The notes: generated by a model not told the origin, from the letters alone. Counted from the first letter of the stretch, positions 25,564 through 34,637 are shown. The stretch is DNA of 64,000 nt from PALSA-1006 sp041660815 (GCA_041660815.1 JBAZVN010000003.1:62001-126000); one strand, 5' to 3'. Numbers and translations: made by a program.

Positions 25564-26273
25564 TGCGTCACCTCGTCACTTTCGATGTTGCCGTCCCGCA
25601 ACAATATCTTTCTATCCACATGCTCAAGTAAACGCGGATCATGCGTGGTAAAAACGAAGGTCACGCCGCGCGCGCGGTTCATGTCGCGCATCAGATCGAC
25701 CACCATGCGGCTGTTCACCGAATCCAGATTCGCCGTGGGCTCATCGGCAATCACCAGCTTTGGCTCGACCGCCAATGCCCGCGCGATGGCCACACGCTGC
25801 CGCTGTCCGCCGGAGAGTTTATCCGGGCGCGAGCCTTTGAATTTTTCCAGCCCGACATCGACCAATGCAGCCAACGCGCGTTCGCGTGCCTTATGTTCGG
25901 GTACGCCCTGTATCTGCAAAGGCAACATCACGTTCTCCACTGCGGTGAGCACCGGCACCAGATTGAAACCTTGAAATACAAATCCGATTTTGTGCCCCCG
26001 AAAATCGGTCAGTTCATCGTCCTTTAAACTGCGCGTGTCCTGTCCGTCAAACCATACCTCACCACTGGTGGCGGCATCAATCAGACCGATGATATTCATC
26101 AGGGTTGATTTTCCGCTGCCGGAAGGCCCCCACACCGCTAGAAACTCACCGCTGCGAATATCCAAAGACACCTTGTTTAGCGCCTCGATGCTGGTCTCCC
26201 CCAGCATAAAACGCCGCCGGATATCCCGCAGTCGCAGCAATGGCTGTTCGCTTAAATTATCTTTAATAATCAT
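25560..26273 (-). CDS. ABC exporter ATPase, LolD/MacB type
   Basis: 237-residue ATPase. Walker A GPSGSGKSTLMNIIG, Q-loop in FVFQGFNLVPVLTAVENVMLP, signature LSGGQRQRVAIARAL, Walker B KLVIADEPTANLD, and switch His in FVFTTHDPRLL are all present, so it should be active. The short linker and the PxEN segment after the Q-loop are typical of LolD/MacB ATPases that pair with FtsX-type permeases. It overlaps the permease gene and follows the DUF2141 gene by 8 bases. Confidence 0.93.
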   Translation of the reverse strand: MIIKDNLSEQPLLRLRDIRRRFMLGETSIEALNKVSLDIRSGEFLAVWGPSGSGKSTLMNIIGLIDAATSGEVWFDGQDTRSLKDDELTDFRGHKIGFVFQGFNLVPVLTAVENVMLPLQIQGVPEHKARERALAALVDVGLEKFKGSRPDKLSGGQRQRVAIARALAVEPKLVIADEPTANLDSVNSRMVVDLMRDMNRARGVTFVFTTHDPRLLEHVDRKILLRDGNIESDEVTQ

Positions 26274-26281
26274 ATAGTTAC

Positions 26282-26695
26282 CTATTTCAATTCAATCGCC
26301 AAAGCAGTCACGCCATCCCCCACGGCAAATACCGCATCGCTAAATTTCGGGGGGCCGAATTTGCCTTGTGCATTACGCGAAATTCCCACCGGTTCTTTGG
26401 GGATGCCGACAAAATTGCTATCCAATTCACCGTTACCATTCAGATCGGCAAAGACCGCGACTGCGTATTTACCCGCGGGAACATTCTTAATCAGGTGCCC
26501 AACCGTATCCGATCGGGCAACAACGATGCTTTTAAGGGCATGAGTATCACGCGTTGGAAATTCATCCGCCGAAGAATGCACTGCCACAAAAAGATTTTTA
26601 CCCTCAATCCCCGTGCCATGCAGAGTTAACTGAATTTCACCGGCCACGGCGGGAGTGCCAACGCTAAACAATATAGGCAGCAAGATACGTTGCAT
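26282..26695 (-). CDS. DUF2141 periplasmic protein
   Basis: 137 residues with a signal peptide (MQRILLPILFSVGTPAVAGE). The mature domain matches DUF2141: IQLTLHGTGIEGKNLFVAVHSSADEFP, then VPAGKYAVAVFADLNGNGELDSNFVGIPKEPVG, the last part being the best-conserved motif of the family. It looks like a small beta-sandwich with a Ca-like DLNGNGELD loop. It is the first gene of the exporter operon, with AAGGA before its ATG. Function unknown. Confidence 0.8.
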   Translation of the reverse strand: MQRILLPILFSVGTPAVAGEIQLTLHGTGIEGKNLFVAVHSSADEFPTRDTHALKSIVVARSDTVGHLIKNVPAGKYAVAVFADLNGNGELDSNFVGIPKEPVGISRNAQGKFGPPKFSDAVFAVGDGVTALAIELK

Positions 26696-26861
26696 TTTTT
26701 TTAGTCCTTTCTATGGATAATCTCAAGTGCCTACACTATAAAAAGGCTGAATGCCGGAATCCAATGGAATGCGACGAATTGACAGAATCGGGGAGTGAAT
26801 TGCAGCTTGGGGCGCCCTTAAGCAGTTGAGGGAGTGAATTAAAAAAGGGCGCGGGGGATGA

Positions 26862-27512
26862 TTAGTCTTTCAAAGACATTTGCTCTTTCAATCCGTTTTG
26901 CATGACGTAAAAGGTCAATTCTGCGTTGTTTTTTAAATTCATTTTATCCAATATATGCGTTCGGTAAGTGCTGATCGTTTTAACGCTCAGCGCCAATATC
27001 TCGGCAATTTCAGATACTTTCTTTCCGGAACCGATCAGGCGTAAAACTTGATACTCGCGATCACTGAGAATTTCATGCGGCGACTTCCCGGCATTTACCC
27101 CGCATTCCTGCAGCAATAATTCGGAAAGCTCGGGACTGATGTGTTTTTTACCCGCCATTACGCTACGGATCGCCTCAACCAGCTGTTCCGGTGCGGTCTC
27201 TTTCGTTATGTAGCCGAAAGCACCGGCCTTCATCAGGCGCACGGCATATTGGTCTTCCGGATACATACTCAGGATCAATATTTTCGCCGCCTTGTTCACT
27301 TCCAAAATTTGCTTCAGGGTATCAATCCCGTTTTTCTCCGGCATGGAAATATCTAGAAGCATGACGTCCCATTGTTGCGCGCGTATCAGCCTCAGCGCTT
27401 CAAATCCGTTGCCTGCCTCACCGACCACGTGCATTCCAGGCGCTTCATCCAAAATTCTGCGCAGCCCCTGACGCACAATGGCATGGTCGTCCACAATAAT
27501 GACTCGAATCAC
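26862..27512 (-). CDS. NarL/FixJ-family response regulator
   Basis: 216-residue regulator with a receiver domain (VDDHAIVRQG at the start, phospho-acceptor Asp in VMLLDISMPEKNG, Lys in FGYITKETAPEQL) and a C-terminal LuxR-type helix-turn-helix (LSDREYQVLRLIGSGKKVSEIAEILALSVKTISTYR, about 145-200). The gene lies 11 bases after the PAS sensor kinase gene, so the two form a two-component pair. The 166-base upstream gap to the exporter operon holds a weak hairpin and no gene. Confidence 0.93.
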   Translation of the reverse strand: MIRVIIVDDHAIVRQGLRRILDEAPGMHVVGEAGNGFEALRLIRAQQWDVMLLDISMPEKNGIDTLKQILEVNKAAKILILSMYPEDQYAVRLMKAGAFGYITKETAPEQLVEAIRSVMAGKKHISPELSELLLQECGVNAGKSPHEILSDREYQVLRLIGSGKKVSEIAEILALSVKTISTYRTHILDKMNLKNNAELTFYVMQNGLKEQMSLKD

Positions 27513-27523
27513 AATTTAACTCC

Positions 27524-30025
27524 TTAAGAAACTGATAATTCCAGGGGGGTGTTTGGAATCGTAAGCGACACCCGCGTTCCTTTACCCGGTGTACTGCTAA
27601 TTCTGGCTTTTCCGCCCACCATCAGGGCGCGCTCTTTTATTCCGAGCAAACCAAAGGCTTGCTCTTTGTGTGCCGCCAGATCAAAACCGATTCCGTTATC
27701 TTTTATCACCATCGACAGCAATGCCGCATGCTGTGTAAAAAGAACCTCCACCCGGTTAGCCCGCGCATGCTTTACCACATTATTTAACGACTCCTGAAGA
27801 ATGCGGAAAACCGTAATAGCCTGTTCGGCATTCAGCGTAAATTCCTGTTCCGGTAAAACCAACATACACTCGACATTGGAAAGCTGACGAAATTTATTGA
27901 CCTGATCTTTTATGGCCGCTTCCAACCCGACATCACCCGGCAGGCTCGGATGCAATTGGGTAACAATGCGACGCATCGTTTGAATCCCGCCGGTCACCAG
28001 TTCACTGATACGCGCCACTTCTTCTGCAAGCTGCGGTTCACCTGCGGCCAACTTTGGCGCAAGCCAGGCAACACTCATCTTTATGGCCACCAGGGTTGCG
28101 CCCATCTCATCGTGCAGATTGAGGGCAATCTTGGCCCGCTCGTCCACCCTGATATTTTCCAGATGCATCGACAGCCATTGCAGCCTTTTGTAGGACTCGG
28201 CCAACTTTATTTCCGACTGTTTCAGTTCGGTAATATCAACCGCGATAGTCAATACACTGACTGACCCGTCATCCTGCTCCAAAGGCTTTCTAAGCGTCTT
28301 GAACCAGTGCGTTTTTCCATCCGTCGGCACACCGACTTCAATCGCGATACGCTCCTGGCGCGACTCAATCACCTCGCGATTGGCTCGCTCATAATCCTTA
28401 GTCAATTGCGCATCTTCAACAAAATCAGAATTGGTTTTCCCGATAATTCCGGCTGTAGTTTGCCCATAGAGTTTGGCCATTGCCGCATTGGCCAACAAAA
28501 ATCGCCCTTCTGCATCTTTAACAAAAATCAGGCTGGGATCACTGTCGATTATCTGGCGAATAAACTTCTTTTGCCCCGCCAGTTCCTGCTCCGCCAATTT
28601 GCGCTCGCTTATATCCCGAATGATCGCCTGATACAATTTTTGCCCTTCAATTTCAACCACTCTTACACTGGATTCAATCGGGAATTTTGTCCCGTCTTTA
28701 CGCACATGCTCGGATTCAAATAGCATCGCCCCGCCAGCCGAGTCAATTTGCTTCACCCGTTCACTATGCGGCCGGGAATGCTCCGCCACCAGCAAGTCAT
28801 CGATATTCAGCTTTAAGAATTCTGCGGCTGAATAACCGTAGGCTTGTAGCGCCCGGTCATTAAAGTCAATAATTTCACCCAGACTGTTCAACTGCAAAAT
28901 AATGTCATTCGCATATTTCATCAGATAGTTCAAACGTCGGGTGAGCTGGCGGCGTTCAACTTCATTCACGAATTGCTTTTTTTCATTGGTGCGCCAGAAA
29001 ACCGCCATCCCGCCGCTCGCGCCAACCAGAAACAGCAACAGCAACAACATCTGGTCGGCCAGATGATTTATCGGCGCTTCAATTTCTTTTTTATCGATCT
29101 TGGAAACCATAAACCAGGGCGTTCCTATTACTTTATTCAACACCCCCACAACCGGCACCCCCCGGTAATCCACTCCCTCCACCATCCCTGCCAGCCCAAG
29201 TACCGCCATTGCCGCCGGCAAATGTGCCTGACTCAGCGGCATGCGCATCTCCAGCGCGGAGTTTTTGCGATGCCGCAATTCATTCAAAAAAACCACCTCA
29301 CCCCCCTTACGCTGCACCAGCAAATTCTCTGCGCTGGCACTGGGCGTTGGCCAACGCTGGATAAGCGGAAAAATAAAACGGTAAGGATCGATGCGGAACA
29401 GGATGACACCCAAACGCTGCGTCCGGCCATTTTTTACCCGCGTCAGGGGCACAATAAGTTCAATCTCAATCCGCTCTCCGGATTTAAATTGCTCCTTATG
29501 GATATCGGAAAAAACAATCTCTCCGCTGCGCATACTCTCCAACAAACGCATCCGTTCCGTTGGATAGATTGGCTCTTCTTCCAGCGTCGAAGACAGTCGC
29601 AAGATTCCCTGTGCATCGAATAATGCAATTGAGCGATACCCATTGCTCGCATAGGCCTGTTGCATAGCGCTCAGACGGGCAACCAACTTCGCTGCGCTTG
29701 CATTATCCCGGCCGCCAAGTCGCAACCATTCCCCCACCGCATCAACAAATATCGGATCACCGCGCAAGGCGTGAGCATCTCCTCTTCGCTCCGTCATCCA
29801 CGTGGTAATTTGGCGAATTTTTAGTTCGGCAATGGCGCCCAACTCAGCCTGTTTTTCATTTTTGATGCGGTCTTTGTAGTGTTGAAAAATGGAATAGCCA
29901 ACCACGGCAAGCAATTGAACAAAAACAATAAATACGATCAGTGTTTTGTTTGCCCCCGAAAAGAATCGCTTGGGGCTCGCTTTCCGTGGTTCCGCACCAG
30001 CCGGCGTTACTTGAGTATTTGTCAT
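27524..30025 (-). CDS. PAS-containing NarX/UhpB-type sensor histidine kinase
   Basis: 833-residue membrane kinase. Two transmembrane helices (about 20-42 and about 330-350) flank a large periplasmic dCACHE-like sensor. Two PAS domains follow (one near NYLMKYANDIILQLNSLGEIIDFND, one near IIDSDPSLIFVKDAEGRF), then a HisKA_3 dimerisation domain with the phospho-acceptor His in IALNLHDEMGATLVAIKMS and a HATPase with DNGIGFD and GLLGIKERA. Start ATG 30025 gives MTNTQVTPAG; the ORF runs 24 codons further up. It is coupled to the NarL-type regulator and divergent from the PAS/GGDEF genes. Confidence 0.88.
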   Translation of the reverse strand: MTNTQVTPAGAEPRKASPKRFFSGANKTLIVFIVFVQLLAVVGYSIFQHYKDRIKNEKQAELGAIAELKIRQITTWMTERRGDAHALRGDPIFVDAVGEWLRLGGRDNASAAKLVARLSAMQQAYASNGYRSIALFDAQGILRLSSTLEEEPIYPTERMRLLESMRSGEIVFSDIHKEQFKSGERIEIELIVPLTRVKNGRTQRLGVILFRIDPYRFIFPLIQRWPTPSASAENLLVQRKGGEVVFLNELRHRKNSALEMRMPLSQAHLPAAMAVLGLAGMVEGVDYRGVPVVGVLNKVIGTPWFMVSKIDKKEIEAPINHLADQMLLLLLFLVGASGGMAVFWRTNEKKQFVNEVERRQLTRRLNYLMKYANDIILQLNSLGEIIDFNDRALQAYGYSAAEFLKLNIDDLLVAEHSRPHSERVKQIDSAGGAMLFESEHVRKDGTKFPIESSVRVVEIEGQKLYQAIIRDISERKLAEQELAGQKKFIRQIIDSDPSLIFVKDAEGRFLLANAAMAKLYGQTTAGIIGKTNSDFVEDAQLTKDYERANREVIESRQERIAIEVGVPTDGKTHWFKTLRKPLEQDDGSVSVLTIAVDITELKQSEIKLAESYKRLQWLSMHLENIRVDERAKIALNLHDEMGATLVAIKMSVAWLAPKLAAGEPQLAEEVARISELVTGGIQTMRRIVTQLHPSLPGDVGLEAAIKDQVNKFRQLSNVECMLVLPEQEFTLNAEQAITVFRILQESLNNVVKHARANRVEVLFTQHAALLSMVIKDNGIGFDLAAHKEQAFGLLGIKERALMVGGKARISSTPGKGTRVSLTIPNTPLELSVS

Positions 30026-30122
30026 GAATATGGAAGCCGGTTGCGTCAATTGAAGCGGTGAGTCTACCGCGTTTAAGCAATTGACGGCATAGGACAAACA
30101 CCGATACGAAATCGGATACTTT

Positions 30123-30860
30123 GCCGATAGCGTTAAGTCCTTTGACCGCTCAAAATACGCTAAACCCGTGACTGAAGCGTGAGTGCGCCATGACGGACAA
30201 GTAAACGCTTTATCACCTGAAGGAGGACGTTATGAACAACATGAACAACGCGCTTACCGCAAACCCTCACTATTCGGATAAGCAATATTTGCACGGATAC
30301 GCTCCCGATGGCTTAAATAATGGCTTGGTAAATGATCAGGTATTGCATCTGGACGACATCAAGCGACAAAGAAATAGACTGCGTCTGGAGCGCACGCGCA
30401 CGGACATATTTAATCCGGGTAGCTGGTTAGGACGGGAACTTGCCTCCATCGAGGATATCCTCGAAAAACGCAAACACTTGCAGGCTGAATTGCAGCGCCA
30501 CAAAATATTTGTCGCGACTGCAATTGACGGTTTCTGGCGGATCGATGCCAATGGCGTTATTGAAGAAGTCAATGAGGCCTATGCGCAAATGTCCGGTTAT
30601 ACGATGGAGGAATTGATCGGTATGCACATCAGCCAATTAGAGACCAACGAGCAAACGGAGGATGTCCAGGCCCACTTGGAAAAGATCATACTGCAGGGGC
30701 ATGACCGTTTCGAAACCCGCCATCGGCGTAAAGATGGCAAAATTATTGACCTTGAAGCATCGACAACATATCTGCACGAAAATAAAGAGATTTTTGTATT
30801 TTTCCGCAACATTACACAACGCAAAGTAGCTGAGCAAACATTACGTGCTATCACAGCCGC
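30123..30860 (+). repeat. Tandem duplication, copy 1 (promoter region plus PAS gene 5' part)
   Basis: This 738-base stretch is closely similar to 30927-31663, about 804 bases downstream. Similarity starts at GCCGATAGCGTTAAG in the upstream region, runs through the leader and the ribosome-binding site, and continues to the codons just after the PAS domain (..AAF). Divergence between the copies is scattered and mostly synonymous, with a few short indels. Confidence 0.85.
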
Positions 30861-30966
30861 CTTTGATCAGGCGTGTAACCAACTTCGTTGCGCTTGCAGC
30901 ATCACGCCCGCCAAACCGGCTAATTCGCCGATAGCGTTAAGCCAGTTGTTAACCAAAATACGCTAA
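30232..30966 (+). CDS. Truncated PAS-domain protein (duplicate lacking the GGDEF half)
   Basis: 244 residues. The N-terminal part (to about 85) ends in a helix (LASIEDILEKRKHLQAEL). One PAS/PAC domain follows (about 90-205: AIDGFWRIDANGVIEEVNEAY, MSGYTMEELIGM, HRRKDGKIIDLE, VFFRNITQRK). After residue 210 it leaves homology with its downstream paralogue and ends in an unrelated tail with three cysteines (FDQACNQLRCACSIT). It has a strong GGAGG 5 bases before ATG. It carries no output domain, so it may be a decoy or dimerisation partner, or a decaying duplicate. Confidence 0.75.
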   Translation: MNNMNNALTANPHYSDKQYLHGYAPDGLNNGLVNDQVLHLDDIKRQRNRLRLERTRTDIFNPGSWLGRELASIEDILEKRKHLQAELQRHKIFVATAIDGFWRIDANGVIEEVNEAYAQMSGYTMEELIGMHISQLETNEQTEDVQAHLEKIILQGHDRFETRHRRKDGKIIDLEASTTYLHENKEIFVFFRNITQRKVAEQTLRAITAAFDQACNQLRCACSITPAKPANSPIALSQLLTKIR

Positions 30967-31663
30967 CCCCGTGCCTGAATCGTGAGTACGCTATGACGGA
31001 CAAGCAAACGCTTTACCACCCGAAGGAGAATATGATGAACGACGCGCTTGCGGCAAAACATCTCAATAATACAGATACCCAATATCTGCACAGATACGCT
31101 CCTGAGGGCTTAAGCAATGATCTGGTGAACGATCAGATGCTGCATTTGCTGCATTTGGAAGACATCCGGCGCCAGAGAAATAAACTGCGCCTGGAGCGCA
31201 CCCGCACGGACACATTCAATCCAAGTAGCTGGTTAGGCCGGGAGCTTGCCTCCATCGCTGATATCCTCGAAAAACGCAAACACATAGTAGGTGAATTGCG
31301 GCGCCACAAAATATTTGTCGCGACTGCAATCGATGGTTTCTGGCGGACTAATGCCAATGGCGTTATTGAAGAAGTCAATGAGGCCTATGTGCAAATGTCC
31401 GGTTATAGGATGGAAGAATTAGTCGGTATGCACATCAGCCAATTGGAGGCCAACGAGCAAGAGGAGGATGTCCAGGCACACCTGCAAAAGCTCATATTGC
31501 AGGGACATGACCGTTTCGAATCCCGCCATCGGCGTAAAGATGGCAAGATCATTGATGTTGAAGTATCTACCACCTATCTATATGAAAGTAAGGAGATTTT
31601 TGTATTTTGCCGCGACATTACCCAACGCAAAGAGACAGAACAGGCATTGCGGGTTGCCGCCGC
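30927..31663 (+). repeat. Tandem duplication, copy 2 (promoter region plus PAS gene 5' part)
   Basis: Second copy of the unit at 30123-30860. It begins with the same GCCGATAGCGTTAAG block and includes the AAATACGCTAA and TGACGGACAAG leader blocks, the AAGGAG site and the N-terminal plus first PAS coding region. In this copy the gene continues into a second PAS domain and a GGDEF domain. Confidence 0.85.
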
Positions 31664-32564
31664 TGCCTTTGAAACTCACGATGCCATTCTCATTACCGAT
31701 GCCGAGTCCAATATCGTTCGTGTTAATCGTGCATTTACCAGCATCACCGGTTATAGCGCCGAGGAAGTTATCGGCAAAAATCCACGCGTAATGAGTTCAG
31801 GACTACAGGATAAAGCCTTCTACGCGGAAATGTGGCAGCACTTATTGGACAACGGTTCCTGGGCGGGGGAAATATGGGATCAGCGTAAAAATGGCGAGAT
31901 CTATCCGAAGTGGTTGACCATTTCTGCGGTGAAAGATGATCAGGGGAAAACCACCCAATATGTGGCGATTTTTAGCGACATCAGTGCCCGCAAACAAGCC
32001 GAAGATGAAATTCGTAATCTGGCGTTTTATGACTCGTTAACCAATCTGCCCAACCGGCGACTACTGCTGGATCGCTTTCATTCCGCACTTTCGGTAGCGG
32101 CACGCAAACACAGTTACGGCGCGGTACTGTTTCTGGATCTGGATAAATTCAAAACGCTTAACGACTCACACGGGCATGACTATGGTGATCTGATGTTGGT
32201 CGAGGTCGCGCAGCGCATCAAATCCTGCGTTCGAAAAATCGATACCGTGGCACGCTTGGGGGGCGACGAGTTCGTCGTTCTACTGGAAGATATTGATAAA
32301 GATGCCGATACGGCTTCACAGGCGGTCTCGCTTATTGCGGAAAAGATCCGCAGCAGTTTGCATGTACCTTATTTCCTTAAAGACATCGAGTATCAAAGCT
32401 CGCCGAGCATCGGGGTTTGCCTCTATCAGGGCGATGAACAGTCTCTGGATCATTTGCTTAAATGCGCCGACCAAGCCATGTATCAAGCCAAAAATTCAGG
32501 TCGCAATACCGTTTGTTTTTTTGATTCAGAAACACTTTGCCCGGCGCAGACGGGTGCAGATTAA
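31035..32564 (+). CDS. PAS-PAS-GGDEF diguanylate cyclase
   Basis: 509 residues from ATG 31035, which has AAGGAG at proper spacing; ATG 31032 is adjacent and an upstream in-frame ATG at 30993 is less likely. Domains: N-terminal conserved region, PAS 1 (AIDGFWRTNANGVIEEVN), PAS 2 (AAFETHDAILITDAESNIVRVN, with ITGYSAEEVIGKNPRVMSSG), then GGDEF with LDLDKFKTLND and the active-site ARLGGDEFVVLL. The product-inhibition I-site RKID lies five residues before GGDEF, so activity and feedback control are expected. It makes c-di-GMP. It ends 4 bases inside the convergent cytochrome gene. Confidence 0.93.
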   Translation: MNDALAAKHLNNTDTQYLHRYAPEGLSNDLVNDQMLHLLHLEDIRRQRNKLRLERTRTDTFNPSSWLGRELASIADILEKRKHIVGELRRHKIFVATAIDGFWRTNANGVIEEVNEAYVQMSGYRMEELVGMHISQLEANEQEEDVQAHLQKLILQGHDRFESRHRRKDGKIIDVEVSTTYLYESKEIFVFCRDITQRKETEQALRVAAAAFETHDAILITDAESNIVRVNRAFTSITGYSAEEVIGKNPRVMSSGLQDKAFYAEMWQHLLDNGSWAGEIWDQRKNGEIYPKWLTISAVKDDQGKTTQYVAIFSDISARKQAEDEIRNLAFYDSLTNLPNRRLLLDRFHSALSVAARKHSYGAVLFLDLDKFKTLNDSHGHDYGDLMLVEVAQRIKSCVRKIDTVARLGGDEFVVLLEDIDKDADTASQAVSLIAEKIRSSLHVPYFLKDIEYQSSPSIGVCLYQGDEQSLDHLLKCADQAMYQAKNSGRNTVCFFDSETLCPAQTGAD

Positions 32565-32920
32565 TGGTCGGCCAAAATACCGCGAATAATAACGGTACGC
32601 TCCGCTTCGCTCAACTCCGGATAGGGCGGCATATCCATATTGCCCCACGCGCCGGAACCGCCATGCGCCAGTTTATCCACCAGCATTTTTTCAGCCTTTT
32701 TTTTGCCCTTATAGCGTTTTGCCACATCGCGCCAAGTGGGCAAACGCATTGAATTTCCCTGCGTGTGACAGGCTAAGCAATTTGAATTAAGCATAAGCTC
32801 TTCCGCCGCCATAATTTTTGCCCGGGTTTCACCCTTTTTTATTTCATTCGACTTCTCTCCGCAGCCACCCATCGCCAGCAGAGATATCATCAAAGCAACC
32901 CGCATAACATTTATAATCAT
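32561..32920 (-). CDS. Small monohaem cytochrome c, probable lipoprotein
   Basis: 119 residues. The N-terminus is a signal sequence with a lipobox-like LLAMGGC, suggesting an acylated, membrane-tethered cytochrome. The haem site is NCLACH, the axial Met is probably in GNMDMPPYPELSEAE, and the helix after it is typical of class I (c551/c5-like) cytochromes. It is the last gene of the four-gene redox cluster (70 bases after the decahaem gene) and could accept electrons from it. Starts at 32920 or 32905 are both possible. Confidence 0.85.
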   Translation of the reverse strand: MIINVMRVALMISLLAMGGCGEKSNEIKKGETRAKIMAAEELMLNSNCLACHTQGNSMRLPTWRDVAKRYKGKKKAEKMLVDKLAHGGSGAWGNMDMPPYPELSEAERTVIIRGILADH

Positions 32921-32990
32921 TTGTTTATAAACAACTTTATTTATGGCGCATTAAGGATAATCACACAACGCGCTGAATTAATATTCGGGC

Positions 32991-34631
32991 CTAATGTCCT
33001 GCTTCAATTCGATGCTGATGAAACAAATGACAGGTATCACAACCCGTTGAAATTTTACCCTTCACCTTGCGTTCGCCCACATGACATTCGCGACATTTTT
33101 CGATCGTGGGCATGGAAATATCCGCACTGCTTTTTGAATACATCTTATCGTGGCAAGCCACACAATTCATGGTTTCATGTTTGGCGTGCGAGAACATCGC
33201 GGCAGGCTGCCAGTCCCGGTTGATGCGCACCGGCGCTACTTTCCAGGGAACCTCACTATCATTGCTACTGCTAATTTCATGACATTCCCCGCAATCTTGT
33301 TCACTGCGAAATAAGCTGCTTGCCGCACTGTTATGCGCCTGCATATCAGCGCAATTCAACGCTTGTTTAAGACTATTACCGTTTTTATCCGCCTGTGCAC
33401 ACGCTTCCTTGTCAGACGAATTTACCAATTGATTCATATAGTAACTGCGCAACACCTGCATCACCGCACGCTCTGATCCGTGCGGCACATCGCCCTCTAT
33501 CGGCTCCTGAAAATACAACTGATGACAACGCGACTGCTGGCAAGTTTTCTGCATTGTCATCGGCTTGAAGTGCGCGCCGGCCTCGTCAATTTTATGGCAA
33601 TCCTGGCACACCATCACCATATCTCCCTGCGGGCTCGACACACCTTCTTTTGCCAAATGCACCGCATGCGAATACTTCAACCCGGATTTCTCCTGCAGTT
33701 TTTCAGGCTCATTCTGGCGGATGCGGACATACTTTTTATCCTCCAACAATGCAATCCGAAATACCGGATGGCTTGTGCCAAAATCTTTTACATCAGCCAA
33801 TTCGGTCGTGCCTTTTTTAGCTTTAATTTCGCCATGACAAGCCACACAACCCGGTTGATCATGCAACACCAAGCCCTGCGCGCCTTTATGATCGGGATGA
33901 CAGTCGATACAGCGCAATTGTTTCAACTCATTGGCATGCAATTCGTGATTTACCCGGTTGATGCTGTACTGCTTATGACACTCGACACAGACATTATCGG
34001 CCACGGCCTTAAATGCCTGCTTATGACAGCTTGAGCATTGCACACCAAACACACTATGGGCATGCGATATCTCACCGGGACTCCATACCTCGTTTAGCGT
34101 AACGGGCTGACCGGCTTGCCACTTGTCAAACTCCGATGACAGGCTCGGCAGGAGCGGAAGCACTAAAAATATCAATATAATAAACAGGGAAGCATAAATC
34201 CCCGCCCGGCGTTTGCTGACCCCGAGCGCTGCCAGAGTTAATGCCGGGCTGCATGCGGCTTGCGCACCGCCCAATTCGGGCAAAGGATGAAGCAATTCCA
34301 CCGACAGACAAATATCGTAACCCGCAACTTCCGTCTCAACGCTCAATTCATACGGGCCGATTTCCACGCGTGTACCGGCCGACAGTGCCGCATTTTGTTC
34401 GATATAGCCGTTGATCTCGATGGTGGCATCTTTTTCTGCTTCTATATACAAAGTGCCGTCTTCCGAGCGCTTGATACTGGCATGCAACAAGCCCACCCGG
34501 TGATCCATCAGGTGAATTTTACAAGCCGCGCCGCGGCCAATCTGTATCGCCTCACCACTGACAATACTTTCTTTGTTAATCGGCAATCCCTGCGGGTTGC
34601 GCGTGACATGAATCAGCTGACAAGAAATCAT
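32991..34631 (-). CDS. FHA-TM-multihaem cytochrome c fusion protein
   Basis: 546 residues. An N-terminal FHA-like domain (about 20-105) shows IGRGAACKIHLMDHRVGLLHASI. One transmembrane helix follows (about 144-162: YASLFIILIFLVLPLLP). The periplasmic part holds nine CxxCH sites (CSSCH, CVECH, CIDCH, CVACH, CQDCH, CGECH, CVACH, CRECH, CDTCH) and one CQQSRCH of the CX4CH type, so up to ten haems c. FHA domains bind phosphothreonine in the cytosol, so the topology would join a phospho-signal reader to an electron-transfer module. It lies 6 bases from the cytochrome-b-like membrane gene. Domain assignment is by eye; the haem sites are certain. Confidence 0.85.
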   Translation of the reverse strand: MISCQLIHVTRNPQGLPINKESIVSGEAIQIGRGAACKIHLMDHRVGLLHASIKRSEDGTLYIEAEKDATIEINGYIEQNAALSAGTRVEIGPYELSVETEVAGYDICLSVELLHPLPELGGAQAACSPALTLAALGVSKRRAGIYASLFIILIFLVLPLLPSLSSEFDKWQAGQPVTLNEVWSPGEISHAHSVFGVQCSSCHKQAFKAVADNVCVECHKQYSINRVNHELHANELKQLRCIDCHPDHKGAQGLVLHDQPGCVACHGEIKAKKGTTELADVKDFGTSHPVFRIALLEDKKYVRIRQNEPEKLQEKSGLKYSHAVHLAKEGVSSPQGDMVMVCQDCHKIDEAGAHFKPMTMQKTCQQSRCHQLYFQEPIEGDVPHGSERAVMQVLRSYYMNQLVNSSDKEACAQADKNGNSLKQALNCADMQAHNSAASSLFRSEQDCGECHEISSSNDSEVPWKVAPVRINRDWQPAAMFSHAKHETMNCVACHDKMYSKSSADISMPTIEKCRECHVGERKVKGKISTGCDTCHLFHQHRIEAGH

Positions 34632-34637
34632 ATTCGG

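Noticed and set aside
26800..26860. Terminator for the NarL-type regulator gene
   Set aside because: GCGCCCTT and AAGGGCGC can pair, but the loop is nearly 30 bases and no T-run is placed correctly for the minus strand.
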